Source: Brevibacillus formosus (GTDB lineage: Bacteria > Bacillota > Bacilli > Brevibacillales > Brevibacillaceae). Taken from it: a stretch of 64,000 nucleotides of DNA. The stretch is from NCBI RefSeq assembly GCF_003013405.1, contig NZ_PXZL01000034.1, forward strand, positions 62,001-126,000. Reading direction: 5' to 3'. The translations under genes and the position numbers were made by a program. This document shows positions 1 to 7,666 of the stretch, piece after piece (the stretch's first letter is position 1; each line of letters opens with the position of its first letter). The notes below the pieces were generated by a model. It did not search any database, was not told the DNA's origin, and was given only the letters and a program-made list of their open reading frames with translations.

Positions 1-2
1 GC

Positions 3-62
3 TACCAACAGCCTATGGCATATGCGCCCATTGTGTGCGAAAGCATGAAAAAACTACCATAG
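3..62 (+). CDS. possible C-terminal end of a gene entering from the left
   Basis: A frame open from base 3 encodes a 19-residue tail (YQQPMAYAPIVCESMKKLP) before a TAG at 60-62. The QQPMAYAP composition resembles the tail of a small spore-coat-like protein, but nothing else is visible. The stop lies inside the left arm of the hairpin at 53-93, which would then end both this gene and the convergent one. The stretch is short enough to be open by chance. Confidence 0.3.
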   Translation, partial: YQQPMAYAPIVCESMKKLP

Positions 63-93
63 CCAGTCCGTACGGGACACAGCATATGGTAGT
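45..93 (-). terminator. intrinsic terminator of the 79-aa gene
   Basis: Perfect 9-bp arms ACTACCATA (53-61) and TATGGTAGT (85-93) are followed on the minus strand by a run of T (complement of the A-run at 47-52). It sits directly after the stop of the minus-strand gene at 97-336. Confidence 0.75.
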
Positions 94-96
94 CAT

Positions 97-336
97 TTAG
101 ATTTCGATTTGGTTGCTCAGACGAATAATGGCATGAGCCACTTTCGCTTCATACGTCTCATTGCTTTCAAGCTCGCTCCAAAGCTCTTTGATATCGCCGT
201 TCGAAACATCGTAGATCATGAGCATTTTCAAAAGCTTCTCCATATTGGCTTGATTGCGGATCAAATGAGGCTCCATCCGCTTAACCACCATCCGTAATTT
301 TTGCGAATCGACCATCGTCGTCGTCACCATCTGCAT
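97..336 (-). CDS. conserved-looking small hypothetical protein, 79 aa
   Basis: I do not recognise this protein. It is soluble, charged and predicted mostly helical, with no signal peptide, membrane segment or cysteines. An N-terminal patch rich in Met/Thr is followed by amphipathic helices (MVVKRMEPHLIRNQANMEKLLKML region cut at about residue 16-40). The start ATG at 336 is preceded by a GGGGGT stretch that can serve as ribosome binding site; an internal ATG at codon 8 is an alternative. A strong terminator follows the stop and an unusual 10-bp tandem repeat lies in its promoter, both of which argue that it is a real, regulated single-gene unit. Orphan function. Confidence 0.6.
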   Translation of the reverse strand: MQMVTTTMVDSQKLRMVVKRMEPHLIRNQANMEKLLKMLMIYDVSNGDIKELWSELESNETYEAKVAHAIIRLSNQIEI

Positions 337-351
337 CCGCTACCCCCACAC

Positions 352-391
352 CAATTATAACTATATATAACTAGTTATAATTAATTATAAC
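352..391. repeat. four tandem 10-bp AT-rich units in the promoter of the 79-aa gene
   Basis: Four back-to-back 10-mers can be read on the plus strand: CAATTATAAC, TATATATAAC, TAGTTATAAT, TAATTATAAC, each keeping a TTATAA or TATAA core. The period of about one helical turn places all copies on the same DNA face. The centre also reads as the dyad TATAACTAGTTATA. It lies 16-55 bp upstream of the ATG at 336, where a repressor or activator array would overlap the promoter. Confidence 0.6.
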
Positions 392-459
392 AAATTACTC
401 AAGTAAAAGTTGTCTTCCGACTTCTGTACAGCTTTGGATTTCTTCGTGCATGAAACATT

Positions 460-497
460 TTGTACGAATAAGAAATGCCCTCCAATTGGAGGGCATT
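460..497 (-). terminator. terminator after the pro-peptide gene
   Basis: A perfect 24-nt palindrome (474-497; arms AATGCCCTCC / GGAGGGCATT around AATT) lies 55 bp downstream of the pro-peptide stop on the minus strand and is followed by the moderately T-rich TCTTATTCG. The T tract is weak, so it may be a processing or attenuating hairpin. Confidence 0.55.
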
Positions 498-552
498 GAT
501 TGTATGGTTCAGTATGTTGCTTATGTTTCTACTGTCAGAGAATAAAAGATGA

Positions 553-675
553 TTACCAAGGCTCCGGCCAGCCATATTGTATAAATAGATTAGATTGCTT
601 GGCTGGTTGTTCTACTAAAACTGGCATTGTAATGAAGGCGGTTAACATACACAAAGACAATATCCATTTCTTCAT
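553..675 (-). CDS. putative exported quorum-sensing pro-peptide (Phr/NprX/PapR-like), 40 aa
   Basis: A 40-codon frame starts 3 nt after the stop of the HTH-TPR regulator gene. Its AGGAGGT ribosome binding site (683-689) overlaps the last codons of that gene, so the two are translationally coupled. The product begins MKKW, continues with a hydrophobic export segment (residues 4-21) and ends in a short polar and aromatic tail, SNLFIQYGWPEPW. This is the layout of RRNPP pro-peptides: basic N-terminus, Sec-type hydrophobic segment and a C-terminal 5-8 residues released as the signal and re-imported by Opp. The mature peptide is inferred to be within QYGWPEPW. The gene is below the usual length cut-off and would be missed by automatic annotation. 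No homologue is known to me. Confidence 0.7.
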   Translation of the reverse strand: MKKWILSLCMLTAFITMPVLVEQPAKQSNLFIQYGWPEPW

Positions 676-678
676 GAC

Positions 679-1965
679 CTATACCTCCTGTTTGGATCTA
701 TGATTACTACTTCCATTATACACGTTTACCAATTTATGGAGTATACCAACAGGAAGATTTTTTTTCTGTGACACATAGAATTCAAAAAGAACACTAAGAC
801 TCTTATCTGCTTGTTTTATCTCATTGATTGCCCGATAATAATTCACGCTCTCCACAAGACTATCGATTCCCAGGTCTACTTCGTTTTTTTGAATGTAAAA
901 GATGCCCTTCGTTCGGAAATACAGTCCCATTTGATTGTATTGATTCGGAGTAGTTAAATTCTCTGGCAAAATCGATGCTTCTGCCAAAAATAGTTCACGA
1001 ATTTTCTTTTCTTCCCCTACCTGGAGATAAATCTCCAACAAATCATTCGCGATCACAATTTTGTCATCCTGTGCTTGTTGCGCAAGACACTCTTGTAATA
1101 CCGGAATGGCTTTATCAAATTTCCCCGTCTTTCCGTATAGTTTCCCCCGAATATGTCTTGCATGTTTATGCACCTCGGGATAATCGAACATTTCGTATCT
1201 CTCCAGATAAAAATGTCCCAATGTATAGTCTTCCAGCTCAAAATAGGAAATGATGATCGCAAGGATCGCTGCTGCTTTTTGCTCACTCTGACTATGATCG
1301 ATTTCAAGCCCTTGTTTACACAAATGAATGCAATCTGAATAGAATCCTAGACGCAATGCATGGAAGGAAAATTTGTAGTAGGCCAAAATTCGCTCATTGA
1401 TATGCAGATAGGATGTATAGTGTAATAGCTCCTTACCCTCTACATAGGTTTGATCTAGCTGGCTTAGATTTTCTCGTCGAATCATGTATCGTTGGAAAAG
1501 CGATCTTGCCAGATACAAAGGAATTCCATTCTCACGTGAGTAGTCACAGATCACGTCATAAAGAGCCAAGCGCAGTTCTTCATTCGCTTCCGTTCCGGCG
1601 GTTTGATACAGATAGTCTAAAGAAAGAAACGTATTGCTTTTGGGACAATTTAGCAATTGCAAAGCGACTTTGTTGGTAAGTACTACATTCTTCTCTTGCA
1701 TCACAGCCTCTAATAGAGTCCGAAGTGTCGCTTCGCGCTTAATTTTATGTAAATAGGGTACGATCGCTGTATAGAGTGGAATATCTAGTTCTTTTGCCAG
1801 TTTCATAACATGCTGCATGTTTGGTAAAGTAAATGCATCGGATTCTATCTTACTAATGGTTCCAGAAGCTACACCTGTTCTTTCTGATAACTCAGTCAGT
1901 GTTAAGTTTGCTCTATTTCGATATACTCGTAATATGCCCCCAAAGGTCTTTCCCTCTGAAATCAC
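679..1965 (-). CDS. HTH_3/TPR-type regulator, probable RRNPP-family peptide receptor
   Basis: 428 aa from the GTG at 1965, chosen because GGAGGG lies at 1976-1981 with a 10-nt gap and because the XRE domain then begins at residue 5; an upstream ATG at 2022 has no such site. Residues about 5-65 form an HTH_3 (Cro/C1) domain (LTLTELSERTGVASGTISKI region). The rest is all-helical and reads as degenerate TPR repeats (for example the AGILAYYKFSFHAL, LEDYTLGHFYLERY and GKFDKAIPVLQE segments). Length and domain order match NprR/PlcR/AimR/Rap-like RRNPP receptors, which bind a secreted, re-imported peptide from the gene just downstream. Here that gene is at 553-675. The regulator has no nearby target operon, so autoregulation or remote targets are expected. 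Family assignment is by architecture; the peptide pairing is an inference. Confidence 0.8.
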   Translation of the reverse strand: MISEGKTFGGILRVYRNRANLTLTELSERTGVASGTISKIESDAFTLPNMQHVMKLAKELDIPLYTAIVPYLHKIKREATLRTLLEAVMQEKNVVLTNKVALQLLNCPKSNTFLSLDYLYQTAGTEANEELRLALYDVICDYSRENGIPLYLARSLFQRYMIRRENLSQLDQTYVEGKELLHYTSYLHINERILAYYKFSFHALRLGFYSDCIHLCKQGLEIDHSQSEQKAAAILAIIISYFELEDYTLGHFYLERYEMFDYPEVHKHARHIRGKLYGKTGKFDKAIPVLQECLAQQAQDDKIVIANDLLEIYLQVGEEKKIRELFLAEASILPENLTTPNQYNQMGLYFRTKGIFYIQKNEVDLGIDSLVESVNYYRAINEIKQADKSLSVLFEFYVSQKKNLPVGILHKLVNVYNGSSNHRSKQEV

Positions 1966-2002
1966 AGCAAATACACCCTCCTGATGATTCCTTTTTATGG
2001 AT

Positions 2003-2048
2003 ATGATAGCACAATAAACCACGAATGATATAATCGATTTGAATCATT
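2003..2048 (-). promoter_or_regulatory. candidate promoter and operator of the peptide-receptor gene
   Basis: On the minus strand TATCAT (2008-2003) is a plausible -10, about 40 nt before the GTG. A dyad, AATGAT (2024-2029) and ATCATT (2043-2048) separated by 13 bp, overlaps the matching -35 position. HTH_3 receptors of this class often autoregulate through such a site. No binding data; the -35 hexamer is poor. Confidence 0.4.
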
Positions 2049-2175
2049 TTTTAAATAGATTACACTTTTTACTGATTCAGTGTTACTACCATTATGCAGA
2101 CAGCTTTTCTTGGCATTCAAGTCATTGCTCTAATCATATCAGGATTTTTCTGTCTATCGGATTTCAAAGTGAAGA

Positions 2176-2390
2176 AGTGGGAGGAAGAAGCGAACTTCCA
2201 GTCCAAGCGCTTCTGGAGCCCGGCCCGGCTTAGGAAGAAATGGCGGAGAATTTAAGCTTCACTTATGAATTACCTCATCGAAATTTCTACGTTTGAAGCG
2301 CTCCCGCTATTTCTTCCTGAGCGGACAGTCTCCCCGCCTTGCAGGGCGTAGGCCGAAGCGTAGACTGGAAATTCGCTTCTTCCCCCCACT
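2176..2390. repeat. nested inverted-repeat element (intergenic, about 215 bp)
   Basis: Outer arms 2176-2203 and 2363-2390 are inverted copies of 28 bp with two mismatches (both contain GGAAGAAGCGAA in one orientation). Inner arms 2228-2248 and 2301-2322 (GGAAGAAAT-G-CGG type) pair again, and the GAAGCGC/GCGCTTC words recur. The whole unit folds into one long cruciform or RNA hairpin, contains no credible gene and fills most of the gap 2023-2474. It resembles a short palindromic interspersed element or MITE; copy number elsewhere cannot be judged here. Confidence 0.7.
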
Positions 2391-2397
2391 GAGCTCC

Positions 2398-2460
2398 TTT
2401 TATAAAAAGAAAGCTGTCGTCAGGACAATGCTTAAGAAAAGCATAGCCTGACAACAGCTT
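2398..2460 (-). terminator. terminator of the zinc alcohol dehydrogenase gene
   Basis: AAGCTGTCGTCAGG (2411-2424) pairs with CCTGACAACAGCTT (2447-2460), with a further TGCTTAAG/AAGCA inner pairing. On the minus strand it runs into TTTCTTTTTATAAAA. It lies 14 bp after the stop of the gene at 2475-3488. Confidence 0.85.
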
Positions 2461-2474
2461 CACCTATCCTTCCA

Positions 2475-3488
2475 TTACTCCATCGTCAAAACAACCCGAC
2501 CATTGATTTGACCTTTTTCCAAACGCTCCAATACATCGTTGATCTGATCCAGCGGCTGCGTCTCGATGATCGCGCGAACCTTGCCACGTGCCGCAAAATC
2601 AAGTGCTTCTTGCATATCCTTGCGCGTCCCCACGATGGAGCCTTTCACCGTCACGCCATTCAACACCGTGTCAAAAATCGGAATCGGCAGCTCTGCATTC
2701 GGCAAGCCAACAACGACGAGAGAGCCGCCGCGTCGAACGGATTTGTACGCTTGTTCAAACGCCTTCTTGGTAACTGCCACGCTGATCGCCCCGTGGACAC
2801 CGCCCACCTGCTCTTGAATGGCTTGTACCGGATCAACCTCACTGCCGTTTACTGTCACATCTGCCCCAAGTTCTTTGGCCAAGTCCAGCTTTTCTTTGTG
2901 AATATCGACCGCTACGACGTTGTAGCCCATCGCCTTGGCATATTGGAGAGCCACATGCCCCAAGCCGCCGATGCCGTAGATCGCTACCCATTCACCCGGC
3001 TTCACGTTTGCTACCTTCAATGCTTTATACGTGGTTACCCCAGCGCACAGGATCGGCGCTGCTTCCACATCGCCCAGCTCATCAGGAATCCGCGCGACAT
3101 AAGCAGCAGGTGCCACGCAATATTCGGCATAAGCACCGTCTGCGGAATAGCCCCCGTTTAACTGCTGCAAGCACAGTGTCTCCCAGCCTGTCAGGCAGTA
3201 GTCGCATTCGCCGCAAGCGGAGAAGAGCCACGGAATGCCTACCCGATCACCAATTTTCAGCGAGGTAACACCTTCCCCGAGCTTTTCGACAACACCTACG
3301 CCCTCATGTCCAGGAATCAAAGGCAGCTTTGGCTTTACAGGCCAATCTCCGTGTGCCGCATGCAGGTCCGTATGGCAGACACCACACGTCTTGATTTTTA
3401 CCAGAACCTCACCGTGTCCGACCTCTGGAATGGCGACTTCCTTTACTTCCAGCTTTTGATGGAACTCGTTGACTACTGCTGCTTTCAT
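2475..3488 (-). CDS. adhP: zinc-dependent alcohol dehydrogenase (NAD), class AdhP/AdhT
   Basis: 337 aa, the normal length for tetrameric bacterial medium-chain alcohol dehydrogenases that interconvert primary alcohols and aldehydes with NAD. Catalytic zinc ligands are visible as C38 in GVCHTDLH and H61 in GHEGVG, plus a cysteine near residue 148. The structural zinc loop has four cysteines, C92, C95, C98 and C106 (ACGECDYC...C). The Rossmann glycine motif GIGGLG lies near residue 172. The ATG at 3488 has GGAGG eight bases upstream. The gene is divergent from an Fe-type alcohol dehydrogenase with its own two-component system and has a clear sigma-54 promoter (3563-3578), so expression is probably under the NtrC-type regulator at 6195-7631. 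Exact substrate unknown. Confidence 0.93.
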   Translation of the reverse strand: MKAAVVNEFHQKLEVKEVAIPEVGHGEVLVKIKTCGVCHTDLHAAHGDWPVKPKLPLIPGHEGVGVVEKLGEGVTSLKIGDRVGIPWLFSACGECDYCLTGWETLCLQQLNGGYSADGAYAEYCVAPAAYVARIPDELGDVEAAPILCAGVTTYKALKVANVKPGEWVAIYGIGGLGHVALQYAKAMGYNVVAVDIHKEKLDLAKELGADVTVNGSEVDPVQAIQEQVGGVHGAISVAVTKKAFEQAYKSVRRGGSLVVVGLPNAELPIPIFDTVLNGVTVKGSIVGTRKDMQEALDFAARGKVRAIIETQPLDQINDVLERLEKGQINGRVVLTME

Positions 3489-3562
3489 CTTGACCTTCCT
3501 CCTCTTTTATCCCCTTCAGGCATGTGCGCAAAGGGCAGGTGTTCTTCCTGCCTCCTACTAAT

Positions 3563-3578
3563 TGCAAGCAGTATGCCA
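3563..3578 (-). promoter_or_regulatory. sigma-54 (-24/-12) promoter of adhP
   Basis: The minus strand reads TGGCATACTGCTTGCA: GG and GC dinucleotides exactly 10 bp apart and a near-perfect match to TGGCAC-N5-TTGCA. It points at adhP with a leader of about 64 nt. A sigma-54 activator is encoded 3 kb away. GC-rich half-sites and an imperfect dyad (3640-3656, TGCGGC...GCCGA) upstream could be the enhancer; that part is speculative. Confidence 0.85.
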
Positions 3579-3747
3579 AAATGAAAACGCTTTAAAAACG
3601 AGTCATTATGCGGCTTCTTTTCTTCCACGCAGCCGATATTGCGGCACATGAGCCGAAAAAACGGCCCACTTGCCAACCTTTTGTCCAAAAAAGGGTATTC
3701 CTCCCTGCCTGCGGTATTACTACGTAGTGGAAAAAGGGGGCGAACGC

Positions 3748-4896
3748 ATGCAAATATCCAAGTTCATGACGCCGGAAATTATTTTTGGGAATCAGTCTCT
3801 CGGACAGGTAGGGGAAAGCTTGCGGAGATTGGGAGCTTCTCGCGTCTTTCTTGTCAGTGATCCGGGGGTGGCAAGCGCAGGCTGGGTCGAGCGGATCATC
3901 TCTTACTTGCAGCAGCAAAAGCTCGACTACCATCTATGGACCAACGTGACGGCCAATCCAAAAGATTACGAGATTCATGCCGGGATTGCTGAATATCGCG
4001 CCAAGGAATGCAATGCTATTCTCGGTGTTGGCGGAGGCAGTGCCATCGATGCAGCAAAGGCAATTGCACTGTTGGCTACCAACGAGGGCAGCATCGTCCA
4101 ATACGAAGGCGTCGATAATATCCAGCATCCTCTTCCTCCCATGGTGATGGTACCGACGACAGCCGGCTCCGGTTCGGAGGTTTCGCAATTTTCCATTATT
4201 GTAGACAGTGCACGCAAGGTGAAAATGGCGATTATCTCCAAATCACTCATACCCGATATCGCCATCATCGACCCGCAAACCTTGATGACCAAGGACAAGC
4301 TGCTTACTGCCAATACAGGCATAGATGTACTGACACATGCCATTGAATCGTATATTTCGCTCGCCGCGACGCCGCTGACCGAGGTGCATTCGCTGCAAGC
4401 CATGCGTCTCATCGCCCAGCATTTGCGCCCCTCTGTCGCCAGTCAATACAATACAGAGGCCAAGCAAGCAATGGCCATGGCAAGTCTTCAAGCCGGAATC
4501 GCTTTTTCCAACGCCATACTCGGTGCTGTGCATGCCATGTCCCATCAGCTTGGGGGATTCCTTGACGCTCCGCATGGCGAGGTGAATGCCATCCTGCTCC
4601 CCCATGTACTCGAATACAACTACATCGCCGCACCGGAAAAGTACAGGCAAATCGCTGAATGCCTCGGTGAAAACACGGCGGGCTTAAGCACACATGCCGC
4701 CTCTCGTCTCACACTCAAAGCGGTTAAGGAGCTGGTAAGCGATCTGGAGGTGCCTCAATCGTTGTCGGACATCGGAGTGCATCCGGAGCAAATCGACCTG
4801 CTCAGTTCTCTCGCTGTCCTGGACGTGTGCATGACGACCAATCCTCGCGACATGACCGTCCACGATGTCGCGACGTTGTTTCGCCAAGCCTTGTAG
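3748..4896 (+). CDS. iron-containing (group III) alcohol dehydrogenase
   Basis: 382 aa from the ATG at 3748, which has AAAGGGGG upstream and gives the family length; an in-frame ATG at 3670 would add a non-conserved tail. The nucleotide-binding GVGGGSAIDAAKA segment, PTTAGSGSE, and the Fe ligands Asp/His in IDVLTHAIESY and His in HAMSHQLGG and DAPHGEVN are present. The family oxidises or reduces primary alcohols, diols or aldehydes with NAD(P). It heads a four-gene operon with histidine kinase, response regulator and BenE-type transporter, so its substrate is probably the compound the system senses or imports. No sigma-54 promoter was found on this strand. Substrate unknown. Confidence 0.9.
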   Translation: MQISKFMTPEIIFGNQSLGQVGESLRRLGASRVFLVSDPGVASAGWVERIISYLQQQKLDYHLWTNVTANPKDYEIHAGIAEYRAKECNAILGVGGGSAIDAAKAIALLATNEGSIVQYEGVDNIQHPLPPMVMVPTTAGSGSEVSQFSIIVDSARKVKMAIISKSLIPDIAIIDPQTLMTKDKLLTANTGIDVLTHAIESYISLAATPLTEVHSLQAMRLIAQHLRPSVASQYNTEAKQAMAMASLQAGIAFSNAILGAVHAMSHQLGGFLDAPHGEVNAILLPHVLEYNYIAAPEKYRQIAECLGENTAGLSTHAASRLTLKAVKELVSDLEVPQSLSDIGVHPEQIDLLSSLAVLDVCMTTNPRDMTVHDVATLFRQAL

Positions 4897-4906
4897 GAGG
4901 TTTACC

Positions 4907-6184
4907 ATGCATACCAAACAAGAGATTCTAGAAAAATTGACCGGGATTCAATCTTCGCGAAAAAGCTATTACAGCGAGCTCGTCTATCTGATCGAGGAGA
5001 TGAAAAAGAAAAACAAGCAGCTCGCCGTCATTAACCAGCTGACACAAATCCAGATCAACGCCACCTGGCAACAGACAACTAGTTATATCGCCGCACAGCT
5101 CTCGCAAATTCTCGTGTTCGAGCATTTTGCCCTGACCATTGTGAAGGGGGGCATGCTCTCCTCGTATCTCGCCACGTGGAATGACGGAGATTGGCAATGC
5201 CATACGCTGACACAGACTGTTTCAGTGGAAGCGCCTGTGCTCACCGGGCAGGTTCATCTTACCCTTGCCGAAGTGCTGCCAGAGCATCACGCCACCTCTG
5301 TTCCACTGCGCAGCCAATTGAATCAGACCTTTGGTTTTCTGACACTCTTACGCCAAACAAAGCAGCCAGTCGATCGGGACGAAACCGAATTGATCCAGCT
5401 TGTCGCCAGCCATGTCGGTGTCGTCGTAGAAAACAGCCTGCTTTTTCAAGACGTGAGTGAAAAAATCAAAATCGAAGCCCAACTGATTCAATCTGCAAAA
5501 ATGGCGGCGATTGGCGAGATGGCTGCCGGCATCGCCCATGAGCTAAACAGTCCGCTCACGGCCATCCTGGGAAACTCTCAATTGCTCATGCGCGAGATGA
5601 CAGATGCAGATGCACCAGCGGCTCCTTTGATGAAAGACATCTATCAATGCGGGGTGCGCTGCAAAAAGATCATTCAAAACCTGCTCACTTTCTCTCGGCA
5701 GGAAGAGTACTTGTTTTCCACTACCTCTATTGACGAGGTCGTAGAGGACGTACTGGGGCTGATTGGCTACCAGCTGTCTGTTTCCGGCTTGACCATAACC
5801 CGGGAAATGTCTGAGCCTCCCCTGCTGTTTCATGGAAGTCGTCATCAAATCGAGCAAATTGTGATCAATCTCCTGTTAAATGCACGGGACGCTGTGGCAG
5901 GCAGGGAATCTCCACGCATCGTCATCCGTTCCTTCCTCGTACAAGAGGACAATAGCTCTTACGTAGGCTTATCCGTTTACGATAACGGCACAGGGATTTG
6001 TGCAGAGCAGCTTTCGCAGATTTTTCAGCCCTTCTTCTCGACGAAGGAACGAACAAAAGGGACTGGTCTCGGACTTTCCGTCAGTCTTGGAATTGCAGAA
6101 GCACACGGCGGGAAGCTGTTTGCCGAAAGCGTGGAGGGAGAGTACAGCAAGTTTACGATGCTTTTGCCACTGTTAGCTGACTAG
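4907..6184 (+). CDS. soluble GAF-HisKA histidine kinase
   Basis: 425 aa; start ATG at 4907 behind GTAGGAGG, 10 bp after the dehydrogenase stop. There is no membrane segment, so the kinase senses a cytoplasmic signal. Residues about 45-180 look like a GAF domain after a short coiled coil. H211 in GIAHELNSPL is the phospho-acceptor. The ATPase shows NLLLNARDA, YDNGTGI and KGTGLGLS boxes (NtrB type). It overlaps in regulation with the adjacent NtrC-type receiver protein, 11 bp downstream. Expected to phosphorylate that regulator in response to an alcohol, aldehyde or aromatic ligand; ligand not determinable. Confidence 0.92.
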   Translation: MHTKQEILEKLTGIQSSRKSYYSELVYLIEEMKKKNKQLAVINQLTQIQINATWQQTTSYIAAQLSQILVFEHFALTIVKGGMLSSYLATWNDGDWQCHTLTQTVSVEAPVLTGQVHLTLAEVLPEHHATSVPLRSQLNQTFGFLTLLRQTKQPVDRDETELIQLVASHVGVVVENSLLFQDVSEKIKIEAQLIQSAKMAAIGEMAAGIAHELNSPLTAILGNSQLLMREMTDADAPAAPLMKDIYQCGVRCKKIIQNLLTFSRQEEYLFSTTSIDEVVEDVLGLIGYQLSVSGLTITREMSEPPLLFHGSRHQIEQIVINLLLNARDAVAGRESPRIVIRSFLVQEDNSSYVGLSVYDNGTGICAEQLSQIFQPFFSTKERTKGTGLGLSVSLGIAEAHGGKLFAESVEGEYSKFTMLLPLLAD

Positions 6185-6194
6185 GAGGACAACG

Positions 6195-7631
6195 ATGGAG
6201 AAAAAACGGATTTTGATCGTGGATGATGAAACAGAAGTGACTACCTTTTTCACCTATTTCCTCAAGAAAAAAGGCTGCGATATCGTCGTCGCCAATTCTG
6301 GCAAGGACGTGGAACGGCTGCTTCATACGGATACTACCGGCTTTCATGCTGCACTCGTGGACCTAAAGCTGCCAGATGCCGACGGATTGACGCTGCTCAA
6401 ACAGATCAAGGCCGTGTTTCCCGCCTGCGAAGTTTTGATCATGACGGGCTACAGTACGATTAAATCGGCTGTGACAGCGATGCAATGGGGAGCGCGCGAT
6501 TACTTAGAGAAGCCGTTCGACGACCTGAGCAGTCTGGAGCAGGTCATCGACGCGGTGCTCTCCTCTTCCAGCAAACACAGCGATCACCTATCCCAAGAAG
6601 CCGCCCAATATGGTATCGTGTATTCATCTGACAGTCCGATGGCCAATGTGACCGCAATTGCCAAAAAATTAGCAAAAAAGGCGATCCACGTGCTTATTGA
6701 GGGCGAAACGGGTACCGGCAAGGAGCTGATGGCCCGTTTTCTCCACGGAGCAAGCAATCGCGCCCAGCAGCCTTTTGTCGCTTTTAACTGCGGGGCCGTG
6801 CCGGAATCCTTGCTGGAAAGTGAGTTGTTCGGCTATGAAAAGGGCGCTTTTACCGGAGCGCTCAAATCCCGCAAAGGCTTATTCGAGCTGGCACATAACG
6901 GAACGCTGTTTCTCGACGAGATCGGGGAGGCTCCCCCTTCTATCCAAGTGAAGCTCTTGCGGACACTAGAGACGGGAGAGTTCATGCGCGTCGGTGGCGA
7001 GCAGATCGGTCAGAGCAATATTCGCTTTATTTCTGCTACCAACCGCGATCTGGAGCATGAAGTCGAAATGAATCGTTTCCGCAGTGACCTCTTGTATCGT
7101 CTGGAAGGGATCAAGCTGTCGATTCCGCCTCTTCGCGAACGGATTCAGGATATTCCCACAATCGCGCACTACTACTTGCAAAAGCGCAGTGGAGGGCCAT
7201 GTGAAATCGAGCAGGATGCCATCGAGCTCTTGCAGCGCTACGATTGGCCAGGCAATGTCCGACAACTGATCAACGTACTGAATCAAACCATCGCGTTGCA
7301 CGAATGCGAACGACTGCGTGCCGAGCATTTGCCAGCGAATTTGCGGAGCCGCACGGTACAAGTGAATCCACCCACTGTCCCCAAACGGATCGAGCAGGCC
7401 ATCGATCACGAGTGCGAACGCTTTGTCGATACGATCAGTCGACTTGTCACCTCTGTAGACGGGATCGACTTCGATTATTTGATCAAGCGGGTTAAACAGC
7501 TCGAAGGCGAGATCGGGCGAACGATTATCGCAAAAGGCTTGACCGAAACGAATGGAAACAGGCAGCTTTTAAGCAAAAAATTAAACATCACCAAACGGAC
7601 GATTCGCTACATTTTGAACGAAAAAGCATAA
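6195..7631 (+). CDS. sigma-54-dependent response regulator, NtrC family
   Basis: 478 aa with three domains: receiver (D10, D11, phospho-acceptor D56, K near 106), AAA+ sigma-54 activation domain (Walker A GETGTGKE at 170-177, GAFTGA at 217-222, Walker B LFLDE at 238-242) and a C-terminal Fis-type HTH (about 448-475). GAFTGA is diagnostic for contact with sigma-54. AGGAGG precedes the ATG. Partner of the kinase just upstream; the only sigma-54 promoter seen in the window is that of adhP, 2.6 kb away, making adhP the most likely target together with unseen ones. Confidence 0.95.
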   Translation: MEKKRILIVDDETEVTTFFTYFLKKKGCDIVVANSGKDVERLLHTDTTGFHAALVDLKLPDADGLTLLKQIKAVFPACEVLIMTGYSTIKSAVTAMQWGARDYLEKPFDDLSSLEQVIDAVLSSSSKHSDHLSQEAAQYGIVYSSDSPMANVTAIAKKLAKKAIHVLIEGETGTGKELMARFLHGASNRAQQPFVAFNCGAVPESLLESELFGYEKGAFTGALKSRKGLFELAHNGTLFLDEIGEAPPSIQVKLLRTLETGEFMRVGGEQIGQSNIRFISATNRDLEHEVEMNRFRSDLLYRLEGIKLSIPPLRERIQDIPTIAHYYLQKRSGGPCEIEQDAIELLQRYDWPGNVRQLINVLNQTIALHECERLRAEHLPANLRSRTVQVNPPTVPKRIEQAIDHECERFVDTISRLVTSVDGIDFDYLIKRVKQLEGEIGRTIIAKGLTETNGNRQLLSKKLNITKRTIRYILNEKA

Positions 7632-7666
7632 CGTCTGCATTGGCGCATCTAGGAGGCATTTACGTC

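Noticed and set aside
500..703. Plus-strand open frame of 67 codons over the pro-peptide gene
   Set aside because: No ribosome binding site, Cys-rich random composition and opposite to a frame with a perfect site and sensible product.
679..1965. Phage arbitrium (AimR) receptor
   Set aside because: No phage genes, integrase or lysogeny functions are anywhere near, so a chromosomal RRNPP cassette is the better reading.
2508..3161. 217-codon frame antisense to adhP
   Set aside because: Antisense to a clear zinc dehydrogenase; composition typical of a shadow frame, no Shine-Dalgarno and no recognisable motif.
3583..3747. Sigma-54 promoter for the plus-strand Fe-alcohol dehydrogenase
   Set aside because: No GG-N10-GC arrangement was found on this strand; the nearest candidates have wrong spacing.
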